Part shown: positions 35,068-43,939 of the stretch, one piece after another
Position numbering within the stretch: position 1 is the stretch's first letter
How the letters are laid out: the number at the start of each line of letters is the position of its first letter
Source of the DNA: Streptomyces sp. NBC_01754
GTDB lineage: Bacteria > Actinomycetota > Actinomycetes > Streptomycetales > Streptomycetaceae
DNA length: 64,000 bases
NCBI RefSeq assembly: GCF_035918015.1
Contig: NZ_CP109132.1
Span: 2,480,001 to 2,544,000 of the forward strand
Reading direction: 5' to 3'
Notes under the pieces: model-generated
The model's database searches: none
What the model saw: the letters and a program-made list of their open reading frames with translations, nothing else
What the model was told of the DNA's origin: nothing
Position numbers and translations under genes: made by a program

Positions 35068-35763
35068 TCAGACGCCACTCGCGGGGCCGGCGTCCCGCCC
35101 CGTCGCAGCGGTGCTCTTCCCCGTCAGGTAGGCCGAGACCACCACGTTGGCGGTGTACGCGTGGGCGTCCCGGTCGTACGTACCGCCGCAGGTGATCAGC
35201 CGGAGCTCGGCCCGGCCGTCCTGGCGGGGCCCGAAGGCCTTCTGGGCGTCGAAGCGTTCCCGGGTGAGGACCTGGACGTCGTCGACGGTGAACTCGGCCA
35301 CCGTGCCGTCGTCCCGGGCGACCCGGACCTGGGCCCCCGGCTGGGCGGCGCTGAGACCGTAGAAGACGGCGGGGTCGGTCTCGGTGTCGACGTGGCCGAC
35401 GAAGAGCGCGGCGCCCTCGGTGCCGGGTTCGGTGCCGCTTCCGTACCAGCCGACGGTCCCGGGTGTCCCGTAGGGCGGTGGCTCGATCGCGCCGGACTCG
35501 TCCAGTTCCCTCGGGACCACGGGCGCCGCGATCTCCAGGGAGGGGATCTCCACCCGCTCCGGGCGTGCCCCGTCGAGCGGTTCGTGTGCCGGGGGCAGCG
35601 GTGCGCCCAGCGGGCGTCCGACGGCGGCGACGTCGCCGGTCGTCGGGGCGGAGCTGCCGTCGGTGGCCTCGCGGCCCCACAGCCACAGGCCGAGCAGCAG
35701 CACGGCCCAGGCGACGCCGGTCAGCAGCCGGCCGGATCCGGCCGGGCGGTCCGCGCCCGCCAT
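35068..35763 (-). CDS. Class F-type sortase
   Basis: 231 residues from ATG 35763. One N-terminal membrane helix (GRLLTGVAWAVLLLGLWLWG) is followed by a sortase beta-barrel. The catalytic triad is visible: His in ALFVGHVDT, Cys in LRLITCGGTYDR (TLxTC-like) and a late basic residue. The GHVD motif is typical of actinobacterial class F enzymes. It starts 1 nt after the stop of a protein with a C-terminal hydrophobic anchor and a basic tail, so that protein is its probable substrate. Confidence 0.87.
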   Translation of the reverse strand: MAGADRPAGSGRLLTGVAWAVLLLGLWLWGREATDGSSAPTTGDVAAVGRPLGAPLPPAHEPLDGARPERVEIPSLEIAAPVVPRELDESGAIEPPPYGTPGTVGWYGSGTEPGTEGAALFVGHVDTETDPAVFYGLSAAQPGAQVRVARDDGTVAEFTVDDVQVLTRERFDAQKAFGPRQDGRAELRLITCGGTYDRDAHAYTANVVVSAYLTGKSTAATGRDAGPASGV

Positions 35764-35764
35764 C

Positions 35765-36319
35765 TCAGCCGTGCTCCGAACGACGGCGGCGCGCACCGAG
35801 GAAGGCGACGGCGGCGACCGCGACGGTGCCGAGCGCCAGCCCGGTCACGGCGTGCGGGAGGCCGGGCCCGGCCTGTCGGCCGGTCGCGAGGGTGGCGGTG
35901 CCGCCGCCTCCGGCCCGCACGGGCGCGGCGGGCGAGGCCCGGCGGTGGACGACGGTGACGGTGCCGGTGGCACGGCCGTGGCCGTCCTTGCAGGTCACCC
36001 GGATCTCGTAGGCGTCGGGGACGGCGTCGGTACGGATCCGGGCCTTGGCACGGAGACCTTTGCCGCCGGCCGGGGCGAAGCGCGCTTCCGAGGTGAAGGC
36101 CTCGGAGTTCCCCCGGGCCGAGGTGCCCTTGCCGCAGACGTCGGTCCAGAGCTCCACCTCCCCGCCCGGGACGGCAGTGGACGGGGTGACGGTGACCGAA
36201 CCGGAACCCTGGTGTTCCTTGGGGTCCTTGGGCGCCGGATCGACCGCTGCGGCGGACGCGGGAAGGGCTATCGCCGCAGCCGCCACCGTGGCACAGAAAG
36301 TGAGGGACAGTGAACGCAT
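35765..36319 (-). CDS. Secreted protein with sortase-signal-like C-terminus (probable sortase substrate)
   Basis: 184 residues from ATG 36319 (GGAGG site). An N-terminal signal peptide (MRSLSLTFCATVAAAAIALPASA) precedes an Ig-like beta-rich body with two Cys (WTDVCGKG, IRVTCKDG). The C-terminus reads GPGLPHAVTGLALGTVAVAAVAFLGARRRRSEHG in layout: short Pro-containing motif, hydrophobic helix, four-Arg tail. No LPxTG or LAxTG is seen; LPHAV is the only candidate motif. The sortase gene follows with a 1-nt gap, so anchoring by that sortase is likely. Function of the mature protein is unknown. Confidence 0.75.
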   Translation of the reverse strand: MRSLSLTFCATVAAAAIALPASAAAVDPAPKDPKEHQGSGSVTVTPSTAVPGGEVELWTDVCGKGTSARGNSEAFTSEARFAPAGGKGLRAKARIRTDAVPDAYEIRVTCKDGHGRATGTVTVVHRRASPAAPVRAGGGGTATLATGRQAGPGLPHAVTGLALGTVAVAAVAFLGARRRRSEHG

Positions 36320-36406
36320 CGTAAACCTCCTGATCGAAGGTTCACGCGCGCGGGGGCGGTCCGCATCCCCGGTGGGCCGGCCGGGTGAGGGCGCCCGGCC
36401 GGTCGC

Positions 36407-37201
36407 TCATGACGTGGGCAGATCCACCAGGTCGACCAGGTCGGCGATGGAGTCGACGACGGTGGAGGGCCGGAAGGGGTAGCGGTCCATGTCGACGATG
36501 GTGGTGAGCCCGGTGAGGACGAGGAAGGTCTGCATCCCGGCCTCCAGTCCGGCCAGCACGTCGGTGTCCATCCGGTCGCCGATCATGGCGGAGGTCTCGG
36601 AGTGGGCGCCGATGGCGTTGAGACCGGTCCGCATCATCAGCGGGTTGGGCTTCCCGGCGAAGTACGGCGCCTTGCCGGTGGCCTTGGTGATCAGCGCGGC
36701 GACCGACCCGGTGGCGGGCAGCGGCCCCTCGGCCGAGGGGCCGGTCTCGTCCGGGTTGGTGCAGATGAAGCGGGCACCGGCGTTGATCAGCCGGATCGCC
36801 TTGGTGAGCGCCTCGAAGCTGTACGTCCGGGTCTCGCCGAGCACGACGTAGTCCGGGTCGTGGTCGGTGAGGACGTATCCGATGTCGTGCAGCGCGGTGG
36901 TCAGTCCCGCCTCGCCGATGACGTACGCCGTACCGCGCGGCCGCTGGTCGTCCAGGAACTGGGCGGTGGCCAGGGCGGAGGTCCAGATGTTCGCCACCGG
37001 CACGTCCAGACCCATGCGCATGAGGCGGGCGTGCAGGTCACGGGCGGTGTAGATGGAGTTGTTGGTGAGGACCAGGAACGGCATACCGGAGTCCCGGAGC
37101 CGCTTGATGAAGGCGTCGGCCCCGGGGATGGGCGTGCCCTCGTGGATGAGGACACCGTCCATGTCGGTCAGCCAGGATTTGATCGCCTTGCGCTCTGCCA
37201 T
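36407..37201 (-). CDS. HAD-superfamily hydrolase, NagD-like (HAD-IIA)
   Basis: 264 residues from ATG 37201. The motifs are: I, WLTDMDGVL (nucleophile and acid/base Asp), II, FLVLTNNS (Thr), III, a Lys near KATGKAPYFAGKPNPLMM, and IV, MIGDRMDTDVLAG. A C2-type cap lies between II and III. Such NagD/AraL-like phosphatases act on nucleotide or sugar phosphates; the substrate is not readable from sequence. No operon partner is obvious, since the upstream gene is 142 nt away on the same strand. Confidence 0.9.
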   Translation of the reverse strand: MAERKAIKSWLTDMDGVLIHEGTPIPGADAFIKRLRDSGMPFLVLTNNSIYTARDLHARLMRMGLDVPVANIWTSALATAQFLDDQRPRGTAYVIGEAGLTTALHDIGYVLTDHDPDYVVLGETRTYSFEALTKAIRLINAGARFICTNPDETGPSAEGPLPATGSVAALITKATGKAPYFAGKPNPLMMRTGLNAIGAHSETSAMIGDRMDTDVLAGLEAGMQTFLVLTGLTTIVDMDRYPFRPSTVVDSIADLVDLVDLPTS

Positions 37202-37343
37202 GTCACGGGCTCCTGCCGTACGCGCGCTGTGCACCTGGGGTGCTGGACGCCGGCGGCACCGCGCTGTGCAGCGCCGACGCCTCGATTTTAGGCTGCCCGT
37301 TCGACGGAGCGGAACCGGCTGGTCGAGGCGGTGCGCCGCACGC

Positions 37344-38294
37344 TCAGCGGGCGCTTCCGCGCAGGCGTCTGGCCAGGAGCAGGGCCGCGACACCACCGAA
37401 GACCAGGGCCCCGGAGGTGGGCGCGACCCAGGCGGGCAACGTCCGGCCGGTGCGGGCCAGTTCGGAGAGCGCCTTGCCTTCGGCGTCGCTCTGCGGCGCC
37501 CCGCCGTCGGTGCCGCCGTCCGTGCCGCCCTCGACGACGACGAAGGAGTACGCGGCGGACTCGCCGACCCAGTCGCCGTCGGAGGCACCGGACGCACCCG
37601 ACGCGGGAGCCGTACCGGGTGTGCCGGCTGGTCCCTCTGTTCCGGACGTGCCGGCCGTACCGGGCTCACCCGGTGCCGGCTCCCGCGCGGTGCGCCGCTG
37701 GACGATGGCCGCGCTCGCCGTGACCTTCCCCGGCCGGGTGTCGGAGGTGAACGCCATCCGCACCTCCACGGTGAGCGTCTTGTTCGCGGGGACGGTGAAG
37801 CCGGGGAAACCGTCGTCCTCCTCGCCACCGTCGAAGACACCGATCTGCTCGTCCCGGTCGGTGGACTCCCAGGTGACCCGGTGCTCCTCGTCGGGGTGCG
37901 CGCGCTCGACGAACTCCAGCTGGATCTGCTCGGGCGTCAGCGTGCGGTCCTCGTCGGTGAGGACGAGGACGGGATGGATGGCATGGCAGGTCCGGTTGGT
38001 GGTGTTGGTCAGGTCCAGGTGCCAGGTCCCGTAGCCGCCACCGGCGGCGTAGGTGTCCGGGCCGCCGTGGATCCGGGTCTCGATGGGGAAGTCCCCGGCG
38101 GCCGGATCCCCGCAGACGGCCTGCGCGTCCGCGTCCGCGACGGCACCCGGCACGGCCGGTGCGGGGGCCACGACGGGGATGGCGACGGCGGCCGGGGTAC
38201 CGAGGAGCCCTGCCGGGACGACGAGGCCCGCGGCGAGGCCGAGACGGGTGAGGGCACGGCCGTCGCGCAGCCGTGCGGGGGGCTTGGGGGGCAT
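37344..38294 (-). CDS. LAxTG-anchored cell-wall surface protein
   Basis: 316 residues from ATG 38294. A signal peptide (Arg-rich, then LGLAAGLVVPAGLLGTPAAVA) precedes a beta-rich domain with two Cys (AVCGDP, NRTCHAIH). A Pro/Gly/Thr-Ser linker leads to the sorting signal LARTG, followed by a hydrophobic helix (GALVFGGVAALLLARRLRG) and a basic tail. LAxTG is the motif used by Streptomyces class E sortases (SrtE1/E2), so it is covalently displayed on the hyphal wall. The role is unknown. It is unlikely to be the substrate of the nearby class F sortase. Confidence 0.83.
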   Translation of the reverse strand: MPPKPPARLRDGRALTRLGLAAGLVVPAGLLGTPAAVAIPVVAPAPAVPGAVADADAQAVCGDPAAGDFPIETRIHGGPDTYAAGGGYGTWHLDLTNTTNRTCHAIHPVLVLTDEDRTLTPEQIQLEFVERAHPDEEHRVTWESTDRDEQIGVFDGGEEDDGFPGFTVPANKTLTVEVRMAFTSDTRPGKVTASAAIVQRRTAREPAPGEPGTAGTSGTEGPAGTPGTAPASGASGASDGDWVGESAAYSFVVVEGGTDGGTDGGAPQSDAEGKALSELARTGRTLPAWVAPTSGALVFGGVAALLLARRLRGSAR

Positions 38295-38587
38295 GGGGGG
38301 ACACCCTTCGCTGCTCGCTCGCCGCCGGGCACCCCCTGAGGGCCACCGGCTGTGCCGGCGACGCTGCCACGCGCGCGGGGCCGCCGCCGACCGGCGGGCG
38401 GGGAGATCCGCCCGTTCGGGCGGAAAGAACCGCCCGAACAGCGCCGCGCGGCTGCCCCGGGCCGGTCCGCACCGGCGCCCTCGGCCCGTCCCGGCCCGCC
38501 CGACGGCGGGACCCGCCCCTCGGCCTGCTCAGCCAGCCCCTCCCTGCCTCTCCCCCGCACCCTCCCGACCGTCAGCCGGACCGCGTC

Positions 38588-39751
38588 TCACTGCCCGGCC
38601 CGGAACGCCCGCCCCCCGCCCCGCAACCCGGTGCCGGCCTCGCCGGCGCGGCCGAAGAGCGGGGCCAGGACCAGTTGGGCGGCGCCTTCCGCGATCGGGC
38701 GGTCGCCACCGGTGGCCACCGTGACCGGCACGACGGGGCCGGTGCCCTCGCGCCGGGCGCGTTCCTCGACGACGGCGCGCACCCCCTCCACGTACACGTC
38801 CTCGTGCGCGGCGACCGTGCGGCCGCCGAGGACCAGCCGGTCGATGTCCAGCAGTCCGACGAGGTTGGCCGCGCCCGTCCCCAGGACCCGGGCCGCCTCG
38901 GCCAGATCGCCGCGGGCGACGGCGGCCAGGCAGAGCGCCTCGACACAGCCCCGCCCCCCGCAGCCGCACGGCGGGCCGTCCAGCTGGAGGGTCTGGTGGC
39001 CGAACTCCCCCGCGCCGGTACGGGCGCCGCGGTGCACGCTGCCGCCGAGGACGAGCCCGGCGCCGAGGCCCGTACCCAGGTGGAGATAGGCGAAGTCGGC
39101 CTCGTCCCGGGCGCGTAGGGCGAGGCCCAGCGCGGCCGCGTTGGTGTCCTTGTCCACGACCACCGGCAGCCCGGTCCGTTCGGCGAGGGCGTCCCGCAGC
39201 GGGTAGCCGTCCCACTGCGGGAAGCCCGTGACGCGGTGGAGTACGCCCCCGGCGTGGTCCAGCGGGCCGGGCAGCGCGGCGCCCACGCCGAAGACGCGGT
39301 GGTCCTCGGTCCCGGGCGCGTCTGCCCGTACCGTCTGCACCGCACGGGCCGCGGCCCCGACCACCTCGGCGGCCGGGGCGCCGAGGTCCAGCGGGGCGGT
39401 ACGGGTGACGACCGGTGTGCCGGCGAGATCCACCAGGACGGCGGTCATCTCGTCGCGGTCCAGGTGGAGCCCGACCGCGTACCCCGCGTCCGGGGCGAGG
39501 CGCAGGACCGTGCGGGGCTTGCCCCCGGTGGAGGCGAGGCGGCCGCCGTCGGCGGCGAGGCCTTCGGCGCGCAGCCGAGTGGTGATCTTGCTGACCGCCT
39601 GCGGGGTCAGGCCGGTGCGCACCGCGAGCTCCAGCCGGCTGATCCCCTCCCCACCGGCCGTACGCAGGAGGTCGAGCACGAGTGAGGCGTTGTGGTGGCG
39701 GAGCGACGGCAGGTTCGCCCCGCCGCTCCTGCTGCTGCTCCTGTTCACCAC
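38588..39751 (-). CDS. ROK-family transcriptional repressor
   Basis: 387 residues from GTG 39751; an in-frame ATG at 39814 would overlap the divergent promoter. A winged helix occupies about residues 15-75 (SRLELAVRTGLTPQAVSKIT), followed by a ROK sugar-kinase-like sensor with GTGLGAGLVLGG and the zinc-site CGCGGRGCVEALC (family C-x-C-G-x-x-G-C). It is divergent from a Gfo/Idh oxidoreductase that it probably controls via the inverted repeat at 39779-39791. The effector is probably a sugar. Start choice is uncertain by about 20 codons. Confidence 0.85.
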   Translation of the reverse strand: MVNRSSSRSGGANLPSLRHHNASLVLDLLRTAGGEGISRLELAVRTGLTPQAVSKITTRLRAEGLAADGGRLASTGGKPRTVLRLAPDAGYAVGLHLDRDEMTAVLVDLAGTPVVTRTAPLDLGAPAAEVVGAAARAVQTVRADAPGTEDHRVFGVGAALPGPLDHAGGVLHRVTGFPQWDGYPLRDALAERTGLPVVVDKDTNAAALGLALRARDEADFAYLHLGTGLGAGLVLGGSVHRGARTGAGEFGHQTLQLDGPPCGCGGRGCVEALCLAAVARGDLAEAARVLGTGAANLVGLLDIDRLVLGGRTVAAHEDVYVEGVRAVVEERARREGTGPVVPVTVATGGDRPIAEGAAQLVLAPLFGRAGEAGTGLRGGGRAFRAGQ

Positions 39752-39778
39752 CCCATTGTCCCCTTCGCTTGCACTTTG

Positions 39779-39791
39779 GCAACAGCGTTGC
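39779..39791. promoter_or_regulatory. Candidate operator for the ROK repressor
   Basis: GCAAC-AGC-GTTGC, a 13-bp inverted repeat between the divergent ROK and oxidoreductase genes, next to the -10-like region TAAGTA. Confidence 0.55.
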
Positions 39792-39803
39792 TTAAGTATT
39801 CGC

Positions 39804-40916
39804 ATGACTGCCAACGCTCCATACCGCGTCGGGCTCGTCGGCTACGGCCTGGCCGGCTCCGTCTTCCACGCCCCGCTGGTCTCGGCGACCGAGGGCCTCA
39901 CCCTGGACACGGTCGTCACGTCGAACCCGGAGCGGCAGGCCGCGGCCCGCGCCGAGTTCCCCGAGGTGCGGTGCGCGGCCTCGGCCGAGGAGTTGCTCGC
40001 GCGGGCGGACGAGCTGGACCTGGTCGTGATCGCGTCACCGAACAAGACGCACACACCCCTCGCGCGGGCCGCGCTGGAGGCCGGGCTGCCGGTGGTCGTG
40101 GACAAGCCGCTGGCCGGGACGGCCGCGCAGGCGCGTGAGCTGGGGGCCCTGGCGGAGGAGCGGGGCCTGCTGCTCTCGGTCTTCCAGAACCGACGCTGGG
40201 ACAACGACTTCCTCACCCTGGCCCGGCTGATCGAGGACGGCGAGCTCGGTGACGTCCTGCGCTTCGAGTCCCGGTTCGAGCGGTGGCGGCCGCAACTGAA
40301 GGGCGGCTGGCGCGAGTCGGGCGACCCGCAGGAGATCGGCGGGCTGCTGTACGACCTGGGCAGCCATGTCGTGGACCAGGCGCTGACCCTGTTCGGCCCG
40401 GTGGTGCGGGTGTACGCGGAGTCCGACGTACGGCGTCCGGGCGCGGCGGCCGACGACGACACGTTCCTCGCGCTGACGCATGCGAACGGGGTCCGTTCCC
40501 ATCTGTACGTCAGCGCGGTCACGGCCCAGCTCGGCCCGCGCTTCCGGGTGCTCGGCTCGAAGGCGGGCTACGTGAAGTACGGCCTCGACCCCCAGGAGAC
40601 CGCCCTGCGTGAGGGTGATCGCCCGGCGGCCGGAAAGCCCTGGGGCGAGGAGCCGGAGGCGCTGTGGGGCCGGCTCGGTTCCGGGGAGTCGCCGCTGACC
40701 GGGGGCGGCGATCCGGTCCGTACGCTGCCGGGCGACTACCCCGCGTACTACGCGGCCGTCGCCGCGGCCCTGCGCGGCACCGGCGAGAACCCGGTGACGG
40801 CCTCGCAGGCGGCCGCCGCGCTGGACGTCCTCCAGGCCGCGCGCCGCTCGGCCCGGGAGGGCGTCGCGGTCGGCCTGGTCCCCCACCACGACAACGACGA
40901 GGAGCCGCAGGCATGA
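39804..40916 (+). CDS. Gfo/Idh/MocA-family NAD(P)-dependent oxidoreductase
   Basis: 370 residues from ATG 39804. The Rossmann start is VGLVGYGLAGSVFHAPL, with VVIASPNKTHTPLARAAL and VVVDKPLAGT (EKP-type catalytic Lys), then a beta-sheet dimer domain with LLYDLGSHVVDQAL. It probably oxidises or reduces a sugar or inositol derivative. A close -10-like element and no ribosome site suggest a leaderless mRNA. It overlaps the DUF336 gene by ATGA, so the two form an operon. The exact substrate is unknown. Confidence 0.87.
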   Translation: MTANAPYRVGLVGYGLAGSVFHAPLVSATEGLTLDTVVTSNPERQAAARAEFPEVRCAASAEELLARADELDLVVIASPNKTHTPLARAALEAGLPVVVDKPLAGTAAQARELGALAEERGLLLSVFQNRRWDNDFLTLARLIEDGELGDVLRFESRFERWRPQLKGGWRESGDPQEIGGLLYDLGSHVVDQALTLFGPVVRVYAESDVRRPGAAADDDTFLALTHANGVRSHLYVSAVTAQLGPRFRVLGSKAGYVKYGLDPQETALREGDRPAAGKPWGEEPEALWGRLGSGESPLTGGGDPVRTLPGDYPAYYAAVAAALRGTGENPVTASQAAAALDVLQAARRSAREGVAVGLVPHHDNDEEPQA

Positions 40917-41389
40917 GCACCACCGCCCCGACCATCTCCGAACTGATCGCCCAGGAGCGGCGGCTGACCCTGCCCCGCTTCGGCTACGACGAGGCGTACG
41001 CGCTGGGCGGGCTGCTGGTCACGCTGGCCCGCGAGCGGCACGCCCCGGTCGCCATCGACATCCGGCGCGGCGCCCAGCAGCTCTTCCACGCGGCACTGCC
41101 CGGTTCCAGCGCGGACAACGACGCCTGGATCGACCGCAAGCGCCGGGTGGTGGAGCGGTACGGCGAGAGTTCGTACCTGGTCGGCACCCGGTTCCGGGCG
41201 AAGGGCACCACCTTCGAGCAGTCCTCCCGCCTGGACCCGGACACCTACGCGGCGCACGGCGGCTCGTTCCCGATCGGGGTGGAGGGCGCGGGGGTGATCG
41301 GCACGGTCACGGTGTCGGGCCTGCCGCAGGCCGAGGACCACGCGCTGGTGGTGGAGGCCCTGGAGCGGTTCCTGACACGCGGGGCCTGA
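40913..41389 (+). CDS. UPF0303/DUF336-type (HbpS-like) protein
   Basis: 158 residues from ATG 40913, overlapping the oxidoreductase by 4 nt. It is a small globular protein of the UPF0303 family, related to heme-binding HbpS (DIRRGAQQLFHAALPGSSADN then DRKRRVVERYGESSYL and a glycine-rich end GVEGAGVIGTVTVSGLPQAEDH). The family is often fused or linked to sugar and carboxylic acid metabolism. No catalytic site is established. The operon context suggests a shared pathway with the upstream dehydrogenase. Confidence 0.8.
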   Translation: MSTTAPTISELIAQERRLTLPRFGYDEAYALGGLLVTLARERHAPVAIDIRRGAQQLFHAALPGSSADNDAWIDRKRRVVERYGESSYLVGTRFRAKGTTFEQSSRLDPDTYAAHGGSFPIGVEGAGVIGTVTVSGLPQAEDHALVVEALERFLTRGA

Positions 41390-41486
41390 GCACGAAGACC
41401 TGGCCACGCGGATCCGGCCACGCGGACCCGCCCCCGGGTCCTGGCCGGCGGTGCGACCGCGGGTCGGGCGGGTGCGGTGTACGGGT

Positions 41487-41530
41487 ACCGGTACGGGCGG
41501 GGCGGGCCGGACCGCCCCGCCCGTACCGGT
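41487..41530. terminator. Bidirectional terminator between convergent genes
   Basis: Perfect 19-bp stem (41487-41505 with 41512-41530) and a 6-nt loop, between the convergent DUF336 and FAH genes, only 4 nt from the FAH stop codon. Confidence 0.88.
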
Positions 41531-41534
41531 GGTC

Positions 41535-42395
41535 CTACGCGTCCTTGAGCGTCTGCCGCTGCCGGCCCAGCCCCTCGACCTCGGCCTCCACCACGTCTCC
41601 GGCGCGCAGGTACGGCTTGGGCTCGGGCCGCCCCATCGCCACGCCCGCCGGGGTGCCGGTGTTGACGACGTCGCCGGGGTAGAGCGTCATGAAGTGGCTG
41701 AGGTAGCGCACCACCTCGCCCACCGGGAAGATCTGGTCGGCGGTCGTGCCGTCCTGCTTCAGCTCGCCGTTGACCCACAGCCTCAGGCCGAGCGCCTGCG
41801 GGTCGGGCACCTCGTCGGCGGTCACCAGCCACGGGCCGAGCGGGTTGAAGGTCTCGCAGTTCTTGCCCTTGTCCCAGGTGCCGCCTCGCTCCAGCTGGAA
41901 CTCCCGCTCCGAGACGTCGTGCGCCGTCGCGTACCCGGCGACGTGTCCGAGGGCCTCCTCGGCCGAGCCCAGGTAGCGGGCGGTACGGCCGATGACGACC
42001 GCGAGCTCGACCTCCCAGTCCGTCTTGCCGCTGCCGCGCGGCACCAGCACCGTGTCCTCCGGGCCGACGACGGTGTCCGGCGCCTTGAAGAACACGATCG
42101 GCTCGTCCGGGATCGCCGCTCCGGTCTCCGCCGCGTGGTCGTGGTAGTTCAGCCCGACGCACACGATCTTGCCGATCCGGGCGACCGGAGGACCGATACG
42201 CAGCCCCTCGGCGTCCAGCGGCGGCAGTACGTCGGGGGTCTGCGCCGCCTGCCGCACCCGGGCCAGTGTCGACGCGTCGGCGAGCAGCTCGCCGTCGATG
42301 TCGGTCACGAAGCCCGAGAGGTCACGCAAGGTCCCGTTACGGTCCAGCAGCGCGGGGCGCTCCGCACCCGCCGTACCGACTCGAAGCAGCTTCAA
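41535..42395 (-). CDS. Fumarylacetoacetate hydrolase-family protein
   Basis: 286 residues from TTG 42395, chosen because GGGGAGA lies just upstream and the length then matches the family; an ATG at 42482 adds an unlikely leader. FAH-fold hallmarks are IGKIVCVGLNYHDHAAE, PIVFFKAPDTVVGP, the metal ligands in WEVELAVVIG, and MTLYPGDVVNTGTPAGVAMG. It hydrolyses or decarboxylates beta-keto acids such as ureidoglycolate- or acylpyruvate-like compounds. The precise substrate is unknown. Confidence 0.88.
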   Translation of the reverse strand: MKLLRVGTAGAERPALLDRNGTLRDLSGFVTDIDGELLADASTLARVRQAAQTPDVLPPLDAEGLRIGPPVARIGKIVCVGLNYHDHAAETGAAIPDEPIVFFKAPDTVVGPEDTVLVPRGSGKTDWEVELAVVIGRTARYLGSAEEALGHVAGYATAHDVSEREFQLERGGTWDKGKNCETFNPLGPWLVTADEVPDPQALGLRLWVNGELKQDGTTADQIFPVGEVVRYLSHFMTLYPGDVVNTGTPAGVAMGRPEPKPYLRAGDVVEAEVEGLGRQRQTLKDA

Positions 42396-42518
42396 CGGTC
42401 CATCTCCCCTGGTCGCGATCAGGCCCGTCGGTGGGTTGCGGCCAGCGAGAGGCTCGGCTGATCCTCCAAGACGTCGGATCACTCCGCAAGACCCCGTTCA
42501 CGCAGTGGACCCGAGCCC

Positions 42519-43289
42519 TTACAGAGCGGGAGCCGGCGCGGTCTCCGCCTCCGGGGTGACCCGGTAGAGGTACGCGCGCTCGATCGCGGTCCAGGTGGTG
42601 CTGGTGACGAGGTAGAGAGCGGCGGCCAGCGGTACGACGGCCACGGAGATCAGTGTCAGGAAGGACATCAGGGGCATCAGCTTCGTCATCGCCCCCATAC
42701 CGGGCACCGGCTGCCCGTCCGGCCCGGCCGCCGGGGTCATCGGGTTCGCCGCCATCTGCTGCTTGGTTCGCCCGTAGTTGAAGGTGGCGACGGCCGTGAC
42801 GACCGCGAAGAGCCCCAGGTAGACCAGTCCGGCCTGGCCGAAGAGGCCCCCGTCCGCGAGGGCGGTGTGCCAGCGTTCGCCGAGCGGGGCGCCGAGCAGC
42901 GCGTGGGAGAGCAGCGCGTTGGGTTCGCCGCCGATGCTGCCGCTGGAGAAGAGGCGGTAGAGCAGGAAGAAGGCCGGCATCTGGAGCAGGCTGGGCAGGC
43001 AGCCGGAGAACGGTGACACCTTCTCCGCCGCGTGCAGTTCCATGAGCGCCTTCTGCATCCGCTCGGGGTTCCTGGCGTGCTTCTCCCGCAACGCGGCGAT
43101 CTGCGGCTGGAGCTTGGTGCGGGCCTTCTGCCCCCGCGCCGCCGCCCGCGACAGGGGGTGCACGGCGAGCCGTACGAGGGCGGTGAACAGGACGATCGCG
43201 GCGGCGGTGGACGCGGTCTGGAAGAACGGCTGGAGCAGGTCGGCGAGGGAGCCGACCAGACTCGCGAAAACGGACATGAACGCGGACAT
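42519..43289 (-). CDS. YidC/Oxa1-family membrane protein insertase (paralogue)
   Basis: 256 residues with the conserved Oxa1 core. There are five membrane segments, a positively charged loop (RAAARGQKARTKLQPQIAALREKH), and the typical LPSLLQMPAFFLLYRLF and KLMPLMSFLTLISVAVVPLAAALYLVTS stretches. It is shorter than the rnpA-linked YidC and lacks its long C-terminus. The Streptomyces genome should carry the essential copy elsewhere, so this is a second insertase with a possibly specialised client set. A DUF6412-type gene lies 106 nt upstream on the same strand, as in other Streptomyces. Confidence 0.88.
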   Translation of the reverse strand: MSAFMSVFASLVGSLADLLQPFFQTASTAAAIVLFTALVRLAVHPLSRAAARGQKARTKLQPQIAALREKHARNPERMQKALMELHAAEKVSPFSGCLPSLLQMPAFFLLYRLFSSGSIGGEPNALLSHALLGAPLGERWHTALADGGLFGQAGLVYLGLFAVVTAVATFNYGRTKQQMAANPMTPAAGPDGQPVPGMGAMTKLMPLMSFLTLISVAVVPLAAALYLVTSTTWTAIERAYLYRVTPEAETAPAPAL

Positions 43290-43395
43290 GGATGAGCCCT
43301 CCGGGGGTCTCGTCGTGCCGGACGATGAGAAATGCGGCAGGACGGACCGCGCCGGGAACAGGCGGGGTGGTGGGAGCGGGTGCCGGTGCTGGTCC

Positions 43396-43734
43396 CTACG
43401 CGGCCGTCAGGAGGGCGGCACCGGGCGCTCGGGGCCTGGTACGGCCCTTCGCGTCGGGATCCCGTTGCGGCAGGAACGCGGTGCGCTGCTCGCGGTCGCG
43501 CAGCGCGGTGCGCACCCTGGTGCGGGGCACGGGGGCGGCGCAGCGGGCGCTGATGACGGAGCAGACGAGGAGTGCGGAACCGGCGGCCGCGGTGGCGGCG
43601 AGCGCCATGGCGGAGAGGCTGCCGCTCTCGGCGAGCAGGACCTCGGTGAGGAAGAGCACGAGGAAGGCGGCCGGCCGGAGCACCGGTGCCAGCAGCCGGG
43701 TGGCCGCGCGGCGTATCCGGTCGGTGTCGCTCAT
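43396..43734 (-). CDS. Small membrane protein, DUF6412-like
   Basis: 112 residues from ATG 43734 (GAGGGGG site; an upstream in-frame start at 43779 is less likely). Two membrane helices (AAFLVLFLTEVLLAESG, MALAATAAAGSALLVCSVISA) precede a conserved basic C-terminus with TRVRTALRDREQRTAFLPQRDPDA. This C-terminal pattern is the family mark. It precedes the YidC paralogue and may assist or be inserted by it. Function is unknown. Confidence 0.65.
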   Translation of the reverse strand: MSDTDRIRRAATRLLAPVLRPAAFLVLFLTEVLLAESGSLSAMALAATAAAGSALLVCSVISARCAAPVPRTRVRTALRDREQRTAFLPQRDPDAKGRTRPRAPGAALLTAA

Positions 43735-43939
43735 CGGCCCCCTCGCTCCCTCTCGTGCGGCGCGTACGCGCTCGCGCATGCCCTCCAGCCGTTATACACG
43801 AACGGCCTCCCCCGCGGCTTTCCCCCCGTGCCCCCCCTCGTTCCCCTCCCACCGCTCCCCGATCGCCCTCCCGTCGCTCCCCCGTCACCGCACCCCGGGC
43901 CCTCTCACCCCGCGCCCCCGCCGCAGTACCGTGTGATCC

